Shown here: positions 1 through 7,850 of the stretch, piece after piece
Layout of the letters: each line of letters starts with the position of its first letter
How positions within the stretch are numbered: the stretch's first letter is position 1
Assembly: GCA_028696455.1 (NCBI GenBank)
Contig: JAQVGZ010000010.1
Location: forward strand, 1-33,207
Length of the DNA stretch: 33,207 bases
DNA from: Desulfotomaculaceae bacterium
GTDB lineage: Bacteria > Bacillota > Desulfotomaculia > Desulfotomaculales > Pelotomaculaceae
Direction of reading: 5' to 3'
The notes under the pieces: model-generated
Seen by the model: only the letters and a program-made list of their open reading frames with translations
The model's database searches: none
Told to the model about the DNA's origin: nothing
Position numbers and translations under genes: made by a program

Positions 1-683
1 GTCGGACTTTCTTCAAGTGCTTTTTTCACCTCATAATCCAAGTCATTAACCACTAACTCATTATACTGAGGCTTATCCACCAATATCGGCTTGTCTTCCG
101 GCCACAGTCCTACTAAGAAGTTAAACTTTTGATAGGCGTCATCAAGTGCTTTTTTGTTCGCTTCAAGGGTGGACCTTGCTGTTGTAACCGCTGCTTCTGC
201 TTGAATCATCTCTAATTTACTCAACATGCCGACCCGGTAACTAACTGAAGCGACAATGCGCTGCCATTCTTCATTTTTTAACTGTATTTCTGCCAGCTTT
301 ACATTTTCTATTGCTTGAAGTAGACCATTATACGACTGATAAACCTGCATTATAACACTATCTTCTTCAGCGGCATAAGCTCGTTTAGCCATACGCCAAT
401 TTAAATCCGCCTGCTGCAGTCCGGTGAAGGCCCTTTCTGCCTCTGTCGTTGAGGGCTCCAGAGGGGTATACTTTACTTTATCGGCAGCAGTATCACGTAA
501 TTTAAAGCTTCTATCAATATCATAGTTAGCATTTTTCAGTGCATTGCTATTTGACTTGGCCCTTTCAACAGCTTGTTGAAAAGTTAACTCTGGTGTTTCC
601 GGTTCCCTCGCTAGGGCACTATTTATTGCAATAATAAAATTTACGGCAATACATAGCACCAATAGCATAGCAATCCTGCGCAA
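1..683 (-). CDS. TolC-family (outer membrane efflux protein-like) protein, 3' end cut by window edge
   Basis: About 227 residues are visible and the C-terminal part lies outside the window. After an N-terminal hydrophobic signal (about residues 1-22) comes the typical OEP/TolC opening, ELTFQQAVERAKSNSNALKN. A long heptad-rich helical region follows, including YRVGMLSKLEMIQAEAAV and ending in NFLVGL, the usual helix-turn-helix pattern of TolC repeats. TolC proteins form trans-envelope channels in diderms; homologues in Gram-positive Clostridia have no settled role. The start is taken as TTG at 683 because a GGGGGG ribosome binding site lies 8 bases upstream; an ATG inside that G-run region is in another frame. 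It has its own sigma-A-like promoter and lies downstream of secreted stalk-domain genes. Family call is confident; function in this cell is not known. Confidence 0.82.
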   Translation of the reverse strand, partial: MRRIAMLLVLCIAVNFIIAINSALAREPETPELTFQQAVERAKSNSNALKNANYDIDRSFKLRDTAADKVKYTPLEPSTTEAERAFTGLQQADLNWRMAKRAYAAEEDSVIMQVYQSYNGLLQAIENVKLAEIQLKNEEWQRIVASVSYRVGMLSKLEMIQAEAAVTTARSTLEANKKALDDAYQKFNFLVGLWPEDKPILVDKPQYNELVVNDLDYEVKKALEESP

Positions 684-738
684 AAATAATACCCCCCATC
701 AGATAATTAGTTAGACAACTTAATTATCATCTGCATTT

Positions 739-767
739 AATATATCTTGTATTATTTATTCAGTCAA
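739..767 (-). promoter_or_regulatory. Sigma-A-like promoter for the TolC-family gene
   Basis: On the minus strand TTGACT (762-767) and TATATT (739-744) are separated by 17 bases, each matching the consensus at five of six positions. Transcription would begin near 732, about 50 bases before the TTG start at 683. It lies just past the terminator of the preceding gene, so the TolC-like gene looks independently transcribed. Confidence 0.65.
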
Positions 768-770
768 GGA

Positions 771-804
771 AAAATTTAATCCGGGGGCAGTAACCCGGAT
801 TAAA
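771..804 (-). terminator. Rho-independent terminator after the 447-aa stalk protein gene
   Basis: An 11-bp perfect inverted repeat, TTTAATCCGGG (775-785) and CCCGGATTAAA (794-804), encloses an 8-base loop. On the minus strand the stem is followed by four T residues (771-774). It lies 11 bases past the stop codon of the gene ending at 816. Confidence 0.85.
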
Positions 805-815
805 AATCCCTGTAA

Positions 816-2159
816 TTAATTAATTATAATGGTTTCATTTTCCTCGTTCCAAATAATGTTAGCGCCAAATGCCTGTGCAACCCAGTGCAGCGGCACCATC
901 GTGCGGCCTGGCTCCACAACTTCAGGCTTTGCGTCCATGCTCACGGAGCTCCCATTAATATACATTATATTGCTATTAACAACAAATTTAATAAATCTTG
1001 TACCTTTTATGATTACCACACTTCGGTCGGAAGGATTCCATAAAATATCGTGATCGGGAATATCAAGAGCTCTTGCGATATAGCGAACAGGCAGGTAGGT
1101 AATGCCTCTCTTAATATATGGGGCGGTGTCCATTTTGTATTCCGTACCATTTTGTATAAAATGATCCTTACCAATGATGAAGGCAACGCCAGGCCTGATC
1201 AGGTCGGCTACCTGCAATTTCCCAGCAAAGCCAGCCGTCCCGCCAATTTCAACAATTAAATCACCAGTCATATCCGGTGCAATATACACTTCCATATCTT
1301 TAAGCTGTAAATCTACTGCCGCTTTAGAAGCCCCCGCAAACTTAAATTCCGCTGTTCTCCCGTCGTTACTAATTACCCCGGTCACTTTTAAACCATTGTT
1401 TTCAGCATCGCACAACTTTTCCCACCTGGCTCCTAAGGGTAATTGAAAGGTTATACTCGTGTCATTAATGAACTGACGGGCAGTGTCTTCCGTAATTTTT
1501 ATCGTACCTATCCTCTGCCCCCCGAGACCGGCGTATACACTTCTTACACCCGTACATTCCACACTAACATAAAGATTATCATTATAGGCAAAACCTGAAT
1601 CATCAAAGGCATCAATTGTTATTCCTATATTACCTTCATACCCTGATGCCACAAAAATTCTTTTGGGATAAAGATAGAAGCAACAATCCTGACCAGGTTT
1701 CGGTTCAGCAATTACTTCCATTTTTACTTCTCTTTCATTTAAGCTGGTAAAACTTAAAACTGAGGTACTGTTTTGGAAAAGACCATTTTCTTTGCCGGCA
1801 TATTTACCAGGAACCAAAACATAGTTTTTTGTTCCATACCGGATGCCGTCAGTATCGTATGTAATGCTATTCCATTGCTCGGTGCTCTGTATCCATCTTG
1901 ATGCAGAAGATATGTTGGATTTTACATCCGCTGTAGTCCAAATGAAGCCTTCAGGCAACCTAAATATAACAAAATCATTTTTATGCAGTCTTCCTGCGGT
2001 GAATTTAGCAAAGATACCTCCCAGTTCATTTACAGAATTTCCAGATACGGCTTCGATCGAAACCGGCTCATAAACGGCAGGTTCAGCAAATACCGATGTT
2101 GGTATTATTGTCAGCAACAAAAAGACAACAATCAATACAGGAACATGCATTAACTTCAT
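816..2159 (-). CDS. Secreted stalk-domain (copper amine oxidase N-terminal domain) protein, 447 aa
   Basis: An exported protein with a signal peptide at residues 1-25 (cleavage likely after VFA). Two related beta-rich modules follow, about 28-200 and 200-322; each has an LP-x-G-x-x-W core (FRLPEGFIW, FQLPLGARW), and the second ends in GDLIVEIGGTAG. The last 120 residues hold two tandem stalk domains (PF07833 type) with the markers YLPVRYIARALD and MVPLHWVAQAFG. No amine oxidase catalytic domain is present, so copper chemistry should not be assumed; these domains probably serve in surface display or binding. The ATG start has GGAGG 8 bases upstream. Its modules match the middle of the 733-aa protein nearby. 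No terminator was seen between it and the 301-aa gene upstream, so co-transcription is possible. Confidence 0.85.
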   Translation of the reverse strand: MKLMHVPVLIVVFLLLTIIPTSVFAEPAVYEPVSIEAVSGNSVNELGGIFAKFTAGRLHKNDFVIFRLPEGFIWTTADVKSNISSASRWIQSTEQWNSITYDTDGIRYGTKNYVLVPGKYAGKENGLFQNSTSVLSFTSLNEREVKMEVIAEPKPGQDCCFYLYPKRIFVASGYEGNIGITIDAFDDSGFAYNDNLYVSVECTGVRSVYAGLGGQRIGTIKITEDTARQFINDTSITFQLPLGARWEKLCDAENNGLKVTGVISNDGRTAEFKFAGASKAAVDLQLKDMEVYIAPDMTGDLIVEIGGTAGFAGKLQVADLIRPGVAFIIGKDHFIQNGTEYKMDTAPYIKRGITYLPVRYIARALDIPDHDILWNPSDRSVVIIKGTRFIKFVVNSNIMYINGSSVSMDAKPEVVEPGRTMVPLHWVAQAFGANIIWNEENETIIIN

Positions 2160-2268
2160 AATATTACCTCCATATACAAGCTTTTATACTTTATTTTAAT
2201 TCTATGGAAACATGGATATCCCTGCAATAGTGCTGAATTAATCCATTATATCCTGGCTAATGTATATA

Positions 2269-3174
2269 TTACTGTTTTATTATAATAGATTGGGTAGCAT
2301 CATCCCATACGACATCACAACCCAGAGCCTGTGCCACATAACGAATCGGCACCATAGTTCGCCCCGGCTCCACTAGCTCAGGGACAACATCCATTATAAA
2401 GTTCACACCATTGATATTAATGGTGTGGCTGCCAATGACCATCTTGACCACGCAGTCACCTTTAACCATGGTTACACTTTGGTCAGACTGGTTCCAAATA
2501 ATGTTAGCATCTGCAACACCAGCTGCATAAGCAGTATAACGGACCGGCAGGTATGTGCGGTTTTCCTTCATATAGGGCACCACATCCATGTTATACTCGA
2601 CGCCGTTAACTGTATAATTTGTATCACCAATCCTGAAAATAATTTCACATACTTCATCCTTAGGGGCAGGTATATTTACTTTTCTTCCAGTAGCCTTGCC
2701 GACTACCACTGTACCGTTCACAAACTGACCGTAAAGCTCGGTTACCTTGACTTTCACATCACCGGCAGCACAATCCCTGGCGTCAACTTGAAGAGCAACC
2801 CACCCCCGATAATCATTGCCACTAATTTTAGAAGTAATAACAACCTTATATGTTTTTTCGTCTATTGGAGCTAACATCAGACTGCCTGCATCAGAACGAT
2901 AACTACCATATGTAGCACTAATTATGCTCATTCTTTTGTTATCGGAATCTATGACCTCCAAAAGTGCTCCACTGTTACCTTGAATTGGTTCAATATCAAT
3001 CATGAACATTCCCAGTTGCTGTCTTGCTGAAGCTGATACACCAGGATTGAATGTCTCAGCCGTAATTTGCTCGTAAGTGGTACCCGCGCATGCCAATGCC
3101 GGCACTATTATGCCTGCCAGCATCGACAGGTTAAGCAGGATAGCGATTAACCTAATATGTCCCTTTTTGTCCAC
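2269..3174 (-). CDS. Secreted stalk-domain protein, 301 aa (short paralogue)
   Basis: Signal peptide at residues 1-30, then an N-terminal module (31-165) very close to the start of the 733-aa protein: both begin GTTYEQ, contain an IQG(N/D)S(G/A)AL motif and a DA(R/K)DCA(A/E)GDVKVK motif. After a short linker come two stalk domains (about 180-301; YLPVRYTAYAAG and MVPIRYVAQALG). It lacks the three central LP-x-G modules of the long paralogue, as if that part were deleted. The start is GTG at 3174, with GGGGGG 8 bases before it. A strong terminator lies between it and the 733-aa gene upstream, so it probably has its own promoter, though no good one was found. Function unknown; presumably a wall or surface protein. 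Confidence 0.84.
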   Translation of the reverse strand: MDKKGHIRLIAILLNLSMLAGIIVPALACAGTTYEQITAETFNPGVSASARQQLGMFMIDIEPIQGNSGALLEVIDSDNKRMSIISATYGSYRSDAGSLMLAPIDEKTYKVVITSKISGNDYRGWVALQVDARDCAAGDVKVKVTELYGQFVNGTVVVGKATGRKVNIPAPKDEVCEIIFRIGDTNYTVNGVEYNMDVVPYMKENRTYLPVRYTAYAAGVADANIIWNQSDQSVTMVKGDCVVKMVIGSHTININGVNFIMDVVPELVEPGRTMVPIRYVAQALGCDVVWDDATQSIIIKQ

Positions 3175-3224
3175 TTAATTTCCCCCCATTTAAAAATACC
3201 GCGCCTTCCACAACTTTAGTCACA

Positions 3225-3261
3225 AAAAAGAGACCTGGTCTACAAAACCCGGTCTCTTTTT
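3225..3261 (-). terminator. Rho-independent terminator after the 733-aa stalk protein gene
   Basis: AAAAAGAGACC (3225-3235) and GGTCTCTTTTT (3251-3261) form an 11-bp stem with a 15-base loop. T or A runs lie on both sides, so it could work in both directions. It sits 20 bases past the stop of the 733-aa gene and separates it from the 301-aa gene. Confidence 0.85.
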
Positions 3262-3281
3262 ATTACTATTTAACTAGTTAA

Positions 3282-5483
3282 TTATTTTACAGTTACTGAC
3301 TGAGTTGTAGCATCCCACTCTACTTCACAGCCGAGTGCTTGTGCCACATAACGGATGGGCAGCATAGTGCGGCCTGGATCAACAAGCTCAGGAGCAACAT
3401 CCATAGTAAAGTCTACACCGTTGATGTACATAACTGAACTGCCAATAACCATCTTGACCACGCGGTCTCCCTTTACTAGAATCACACTCTGGTCAGCCTG
3501 GTTCCACATAATGTTGGCATCTACAACACCGGCAGCATAAGCAGCATACCGGATCGGTAGATAAGTGCGATCGCCACTGATGTAGGGTGCTACATCCATG
3601 GTTTTTTCTACGCCGTTAACAGTATATTTGGTATCACCAATCTTGAAGATAGTTTCATAACTGGCATCTGAGGGAGCAGGTGTAACACATTTAGCGTTTA
3701 CTACTCTTGCAGCCCACTCCACTGCCGGGAAAATACCAGTTTCTTTAATTGTGAAGTCACCTGAGTTATCATCATCAATGTCGGGTTTGAAAGGCAGACC
3801 GTCATAATCAGCATCCGAATCATAAAGGTCATCAATTGCATCCGGGTCGTTTACTTCGTTGACAGCAACGCCGCCGATCTTAACTTGTACGTCGCCTTCG
3901 GCAACGGTGCGGTCTACTTTATACTCAATGCCGCTGATTTTGATCTTGCTAGCCTTAGTACTGGTACCCAGTACAGGGATAGTCAGTACATTATCGTCTA
4001 CATCGATATTCTTGTCGTCAATTTCAAGGTCACCTTCCACTACCTCTACATCCGGAGTTACCTGGAAGTCAACGCCAGAGGGGAGCACTACCAGCAAATC
4101 TTTACCATCATTAATAGCTTCCGCTTTGCCTTCAACGATCTCGATGTCTCCGGCAGCCTGGTTTTGCATACCAATCTTCACTTCGGCCACATTAGCAGTT
4201 GCTTTAATAGCTGGCTCGATTGTTGCCACTGTGGCTTCACCCTTCACACCGGCACTGCCGCCAACCACGATATTAAAATCACCGGTTTCGTTTACAGCAA
4301 GGTGAACTTTACCTTTCTTAAACTCAATTTTCCCACCTTCGCTACCGCTGGAACCTTTTTTAACAGTATACTTAAGGATGCGACCGTCGGTTCCAATAGC
4401 TACAGGATCATCTAGAACAATACCTTTAGTTGTTTCAACCTTAGGAACATTATACCATCTGGCATTGGTTGGCAGGGTCAGGGTAATGGTCCTTTTTTCA
4501 AATAAACTGCCGGGAGCACCTTCTTGAACTACAACCGTACCAATTTCTTGTTCAAGCTGACCAGCCACTACTGTCGTGGCATCATCTTCAGTTACTTCAA
4601 CTGTGTATTCCGCATATACGGCAATAGTCAAATCTGCCGGAGCAATATCAGAGTCACCGCTGATACTTACATTCACGTCACCATATTTGGCCTTACTGTC
4701 ATCGACAACGATGTCGGCTGTAATGTCCAATACTGATTTAACAGTACTTGCCTTATCAACATCCAGGAACAGGTAGCGGCTGTTGCTTCCTACGTATGCG
4801 CTACCAAGATCAACATTACCGGATAAAAGACTTACATCCGCATCTCTCCAGCTAAAACCTGACGGCAGAACAATTTTAACGCTTTCGTTGCCAGCTTCAA
4901 ATGCGCCCGCTACTGATTCAGTCAGACGGAAGGTAACACTACCGCCTTCTTCAGTAATAGACGGAACACTGATCACTTCGATAGCTACTTCACCACTGGC
5001 TGCCTTGCCGACTACTACTTCACCGCTCGACAACTGGCCGGAAAGCTTAGTAATCTTTACTTTAACATCGCCTTCAGCACAATCCTTGGCGTCAACTTTA
5101 ATCGTGATTGTCCCCTTATATTCTTCACCATTATTTAAGGATTCCAAAGATACCTTAAATGTTTTATCATCGACTGGTTCAACACTTAAACTTCCAACAC
5201 CTGAAGTATAATTTTCAAAATCCACGTCATTAATTTCAAGCCTGGCATTCTCAGCATCCAGTACTTCTATAAGCGCTGCACTGTCACCTTGAATAGGATC
5301 AATATTGATCATGAATGTTCCCAGTGCTAGATCCGCCGCTCCATCGGAATCAGGGTTGAATCCTTTGGTAGTTACCTGCTCATAAGTGGTTCCCGCAAAT
5401 GCCGCCATCGGCACACACAGGGTTACCAACATTGACAGGGCAACTAAAATAGACAAGAACTTTCTACTTTTCTTGTTCCTCAC
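3282..5483 (-). CDS. Large secreted modular stalk-domain protein, 733 aa
   Basis: Signal peptide 1-30 (cleavage after AFA). Then an N-terminal module (31-165) and three related beta modules at about 168-290, 292-425 and 430-545. Each module has an LP core (VLPSGFSW, TLPTNARW, VLPSGVDF) and ends in a GD-x-x-(V/I)-x-(I/V)-(S/G)-G strand. A very acidic segment at about 546-577 contains DSDADYDG and DIDDDNSGD, resembling calcium-binding loops. Two stalk domains (about 608-733; YLPIRYAAYAAG and MLPIRYVAQALG) close the protein. The GTG start has a near-ideal AGGAGGG 7 bases upstream, suggesting strong expression. It could be an abundant wall or S-layer-associated protein; no SLH or LPXTG anchor is present. 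It combines the module content of the two smaller neighbours. Confidence 0.86.
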   Translation of the reverse strand: MRNKKSRKFLSILVALSMLVTLCVPMAAFAGTTYEQVTTKGFNPDSDGAADLALGTFMINIDPIQGDSAALIEVLDAENARLEINDVDFENYTSGVGSLSVEPVDDKTFKVSLESLNNGEEYKGTITIKVDAKDCAEGDVKVKITKLSGQLSSGEVVVGKAASGEVAIEVISVPSITEEGGSVTFRLTESVAGAFEAGNESVKIVLPSGFSWRDADVSLLSGNVDLGSAYVGSNSRYLFLDVDKASTVKSVLDITADIVVDDSKAKYGDVNVSISGDSDIAPADLTIAVYAEYTVEVTEDDATTVVAGQLEQEIGTVVVQEGAPGSLFEKRTITLTLPTNARWYNVPKVETTKGIVLDDPVAIGTDGRILKYTVKKGSSGSEGGKIEFKKGKVHLAVNETGDFNIVVGGSAGVKGEATVATIEPAIKATANVAEVKIGMQNQAAGDIEIVEGKAEAINDGKDLLVVLPSGVDFQVTPDVEVVEGDLEIDDKNIDVDDNVLTIPVLGTSTKASKIKISGIEYKVDRTVAEGDVQVKIGGVAVNEVNDPDAIDDLYDSDADYDGLPFKPDIDDDNSGDFTIKETGIFPAVEWAARVVNAKCVTPAPSDASYETIFKIGDTKYTVNGVEKTMDVAPYISGDRTYLPIRYAAYAAGVVDANIMWNQADQSVILVKGDRVVKMVIGSSVMYINGVDFTMDVAPELVDPGRTMLPIRYVAQALGCEVEWDATTQSVTVK

Positions 5484-5828
5484 TTATTTCCCTCCTAAAA
5501 ATTTTATTTTCTCTACGAGGCACTGCGGACTTTCCCCATATTAGTACACTCTTTTGAAGCTCCTTCACCCCCCTTTTAATAAGAACCATTGCTGTGAATA
5601 TGCTGAGAATATTGCTACTTAATTTAAGGTACAAAATCCTTTAAAAAATTACCAGTTAGCCAACGAGTTAAGAACATCTATATGGTCAGACAATTCACCG
5701 CCATACAGTCTGTCTTTTCCTCTTTTGCTACCTGATTACTTAGACAACCAGCCCCCTCCAAAAGTTCCATCAACACCAAAAATATTTTTACCAATACACA
5801 CCACCCCTTATAAAATAAGCCGATGCAA
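5484..5828. other. AT-rich intergenic region between divergent genes
   Basis: No convincing gene is visible here. Going leftward it must contain the promoter of the 733-aa gene. The best candidate is TTGTAC and TATTCT with a 17-base spacer near 5600-5630, which is weak. Close to that gene lie its AGGAGGG ribosome binding site (5491-5497) and a further purine-rich stretch near 5560-5580 on the minus strand. No repeats or RNA gene were recognised. Confidence 0.4.
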
Positions 5829-5857
5829 TTGACACCAAAACCCCATAACCTTATAAT
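5829..5857 (+). promoter_or_regulatory. Perfect-consensus sigma-A promoter upstream of the ECF sigma gene
   Basis: TTGACA (5829-5834) and TATAAT (5852-5857) are separated by exactly 17 bases, an exact match to the housekeeping consensus. Transcription should start near 5864, leaving a leader of roughly 155 bases before the likely GTG start at 6020. A strong constitutive promoter is unusual for an ECF sigma factor, which more often drives itself; control may then rest on the anti-sigma factor or on the leader. Confidence 0.8.
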
Positions 5858-5941
5858 TAATAACAGTCATTCAATATTTTCAAACTTTTAATCACAGATC
5901 AAACTTAATAGACCATATAAATTTTTCAATGAGCCTACCGC

Positions 5942-5961
5942 GGCCGGAACTTTATCCGGTC
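5942..5961 (+). promoter_or_regulatory. Hairpin in the leader of the sigma factor mRNA
   Basis: GGCCGGA (5942-5948) pairs with TCCGGTC (5955-5961) across a 6-base loop, with one G-U pair. No T-run follows, so it is not a terminator. It lies about 25 bases upstream of the first ribosome binding site and may affect translation or mRNA stability. Confidence 0.4.
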
Positions 5962-5999
5962 TATCTGTGTCTAACAGGTTAAACGGGAGGTTTTATTGT

Positions 6000-6005
6000 A
6001 TGTAA
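6000..6005 (+). other. Possible start-stop element (ATG-TAA) ahead of the sigma gene
   Basis: ATG is followed at once by TAA. GGGAGG (5985-5990) lies 9 bases upstream, a good initiation context. The TAA overlaps the AAGGAG (6004-6009) that would serve the GTG start at 6020. A ribosome stalled or terminating here would cover that second binding site. It may be coincidence. Confidence 0.3.
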
Positions 6006-6019
6006 GGAGTGGACTTCCC

Positions 6020-6616
6020 GTGGATGATACCAGGTTGCTAGTAAAAAGGGCAAAGGAAAAAGACCTTTCTGCTTTTGAAGAGTTGGTACGCATCCACCAA
6101 AATAGAGTGTACACACTGGGTCTGCATCTTTCTGGCAATCGCGAGGATGCCCAGGACCTAGCGCAGGAAGCGTTTATTAGAGCATACAGAGCGCTTGACA
6201 GTTTTCGAAACGAAGCAGACTTTAGCACCTGGTTGCATCGTATTACAGTAAATGTTTGGCTGAATTTACGGCGTAAGAAAGTGAAACAGCAGATGTCACT
6301 GGATGAACCATACCGGAGTGAGGATGGCAGCGAAATTCAGCATGAGGTAGCCAGTGAAAACGATGACCCTCTCTGGGTGCTGGAGCAAAAAGAGTTAAGG
6401 GATCTGGTCAAGGTAGCGCTTATGAGGCTTTCAGATGAGCACAGAATGGTGCTGGTACTGAGAGAGATAGAAGGGTACAGTTATGATGAAATATCGCGTG
6501 TGTTAGGTTGTACACTTGGTACGGTAAAATCACGACTCAGCAGGGCACGTGAGATAATGAGGCGCAGAATGACAGAACTGGCGCGGGAGAATGGTGAAAA
6601 ACTACCCGTGGACTAG
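6020..6616 (+). CDS. sigW: ECF-type RNA polymerase sigma factor (SigW/RpoE-like)
   Basis: This group of sigma factors directs RNA polymerase to envelope-stress promoters. Region 2 is visible from FEELVRIHQNRVY through NREDAQDLAQEAFIRAY to FSTWLHRITVNVWLN. Region 4 runs from LSDEHRMVLVLREIEGYSY to LGTVKSRLSRAREIMRRRM, with its helix-turn-helix. No other domain is present. The start is uncertain: TTG at 5996 (GGGAGG 5 bases upstream) gives 206 residues, while GTG at 6020 (AAGGAG 10 bases upstream) gives 198 and begins VDDTRLLVKRAKEKD, which is how SigW relatives begin. The GTG is preferred. The next gene, 17 bases on, encodes a zinc-finger anti-sigma factor, the expected partner. The symbol reflects family likeness, not proven orthology. 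Confidence 0.88.
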   Translation: MDDTRLLVKRAKEKDLSAFEELVRIHQNRVYTLGLHLSGNREDAQDLAQEAFIRAYRALDSFRNEADFSTWLHRITVNVWLNLRRKKVKQQMSLDEPYRSEDGSEIQHEVASENDDPLWVLEQKELRDLVKVALMRLSDEHRMVLVLREIEGYSYDEISRVLGCTLGTVKSRLSRAREIMRRRMTELARENGEKLPVD

Positions 6617-6633
6617 GAGAAGGTGACAGCCAA

Positions 6634-7734
6634 ATGGATTGTCGAAAGGCATTATTACTAATATTGCTCCACCAAGACGGGGTTATATCATCAACAGAGC
6701 AAGAAGTACTAAAAGAACATGTGGACAGCTGTATGAGCTGTGCTCAGGAACTGGCGTTGCAGCAACGGCTTTCCAGGGTGCTACAGAAGATGCGACAGGA
6801 AGAACTGCAGGCGCCGCCGGAGTTATGCGGTATGATCATGAATAGAATACGGGCAGAACACAAAAGCGTATTTGCATGGTTGCCGGCCGAATGGCGAAAG
6901 GCGATTGCTGCAGCAGCAGCGATCTTACTATTCGCAGGTGGTGCTGCAGGAGTAAATATGGGATTAAATATCCCGGGCGGAAATGGCAGCAATAATGTAG
7001 CAATTACGACCGAAACTGATTTGCCAAACAAGGCTGACAGTAATGACAAAATCGGACCTGATAGCTCCAACCAAACAACAGGAAGAAACGATGCGCATGA
7101 AGAAACAACAGAAACTGTTATTGGCACTACCAATGGCAATAACATTGATGTGCCGAACGGCATACCCGAAAACAATGAAGCAACAGAAAATAGTGAATCA
7201 GCAGATGTTATTAATCGTTCCATAGCTGCTCACGGTAACAATAACAACAATCCATCTAACTTCGTTGATTTAACATCTCAGGACAGTACCAATGTCCTGT
7301 TAAGTAAACGAATGCAAGTGACCAGTACAATCTTAAAGCTGGCTGTCGACGACCTCACTGATGCTAGAGCCAGGGCGGTATCAATAGCGGCTAGCGCAGA
7401 TGCTTCTACCCAGGTATTTCCTGAGCAGAACGGGAATAAAAAGATTGTAGTATTAAGATTAACTGCGGATTTAGATCGTGCAGAGGATTTGCTGGCAGGT
7501 CTTGCCAGGCTTGGAGAAAAAATTGAGATGCAAGACGAGAGCCGAGACATTACTTCCTTCTATAATAATACAGAATTGCAATACAATGATTTGCTGAGTA
7601 AAATAAATACCAGCACTAATACTGAAGAACGCCGGCAAATGGAGGCGCAGGCTACATCCTACAAACAGCAACTAGAAAATATGAACATGGAGGCAGGTAA
7701 GAGGGTAATAATGTTATGGCTAGAAGGAAGTTAG
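6634..7734 (+). CDS. Membrane-anchored anti-sigma factor with ZAS zinc finger and large outside domain
   Basis: The N-terminal cytoplasmic part has the ZAS / zf-HC2 motif H29-x3-C33-x2-C36 (HVDSCMSC), which binds and holds ECF sigma factors. One membrane helix follows at about 89-108. An Asn/Thr-rich, low-complexity linker covers about 112-215. The C-terminal part (about 222-366) resembles DUF4349 proteins: a compact alpha-beta stretch (TSTILKLAVDDLTDARARAV), then a coiled coil (about 305-355) and a final strand. It would lie outside the membrane, where it could act as a sensor. Release would need regulated proteolysis or a conformational change. The start ATG follows AGGAG overlapping the sigma gene stop, so the pair is one operon. 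Confidence 0.85.
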   Translation: MDCRKALLLILLHQDGVISSTEQEVLKEHVDSCMSCAQELALQQRLSRVLQKMRQEELQAPPELCGMIMNRIRAEHKSVFAWLPAEWRKAIAAAAAILLFAGGAAGVNMGLNIPGGNGSNNVAITTETDLPNKADSNDKIGPDSSNQTTGRNDAHEETTETVIGTTNGNNIDVPNGIPENNEATENSESADVINRSIAAHGNNNNNPSNFVDLTSQDSTNVLLSKRMQVTSTILKLAVDDLTDARARAVSIAASADASTQVFPEQNGNKKIVVLRLTADLDRAEDLLAGLARLGEKIEMQDESRDITSFYNNTELQYNDLLSKINTSTNTEERRQMEAQATSYKQQLENMNMEAGKRVIMLWLEGS

Positions 7735-7767
7735 AAAACGTTGGCTATCTTTACGATTGTTTAAAAT

Positions 7768-7799
7768 GCCAGGCTCAATCAGCCTGGCTATATTTATTT
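7768..7799. terminator. Terminator between convergent genes
   Basis: GCCAGGCT (7768-7775) and AGCCTGGC (7781-7788) form an 8-bp stem with a 5-base loop. On the plus strand a T/A-rich tail (TATATTTATTT) follows, and on the minus strand ATTTTAAA. It can end the sigma/anti-sigma transcript and perhaps that of the protease gene reading towards it. Confidence 0.75.
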
Positions 7800-7850
7800 A
7801 AATAATTTGTTTACTTTAGCTAATTTTATGCATAGGGTCTAAATAATTAT

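Noticed and set aside
3859-4415. Two long plus-strand open frames opposite the 733-aa gene
   Set aside because: They are low-complexity shadows of the minus-strand gene (Thr/Ser-rich or Tyr/Ile-rich), with no ribosome binding site and no family resemblance.
816-5483. Copper amine oxidase activity of the three stalk-domain proteins
   Set aside because: Only the small N-terminal-type domain is present; the catalytic domain with its topaquinone site and copper-binding histidines is absent.
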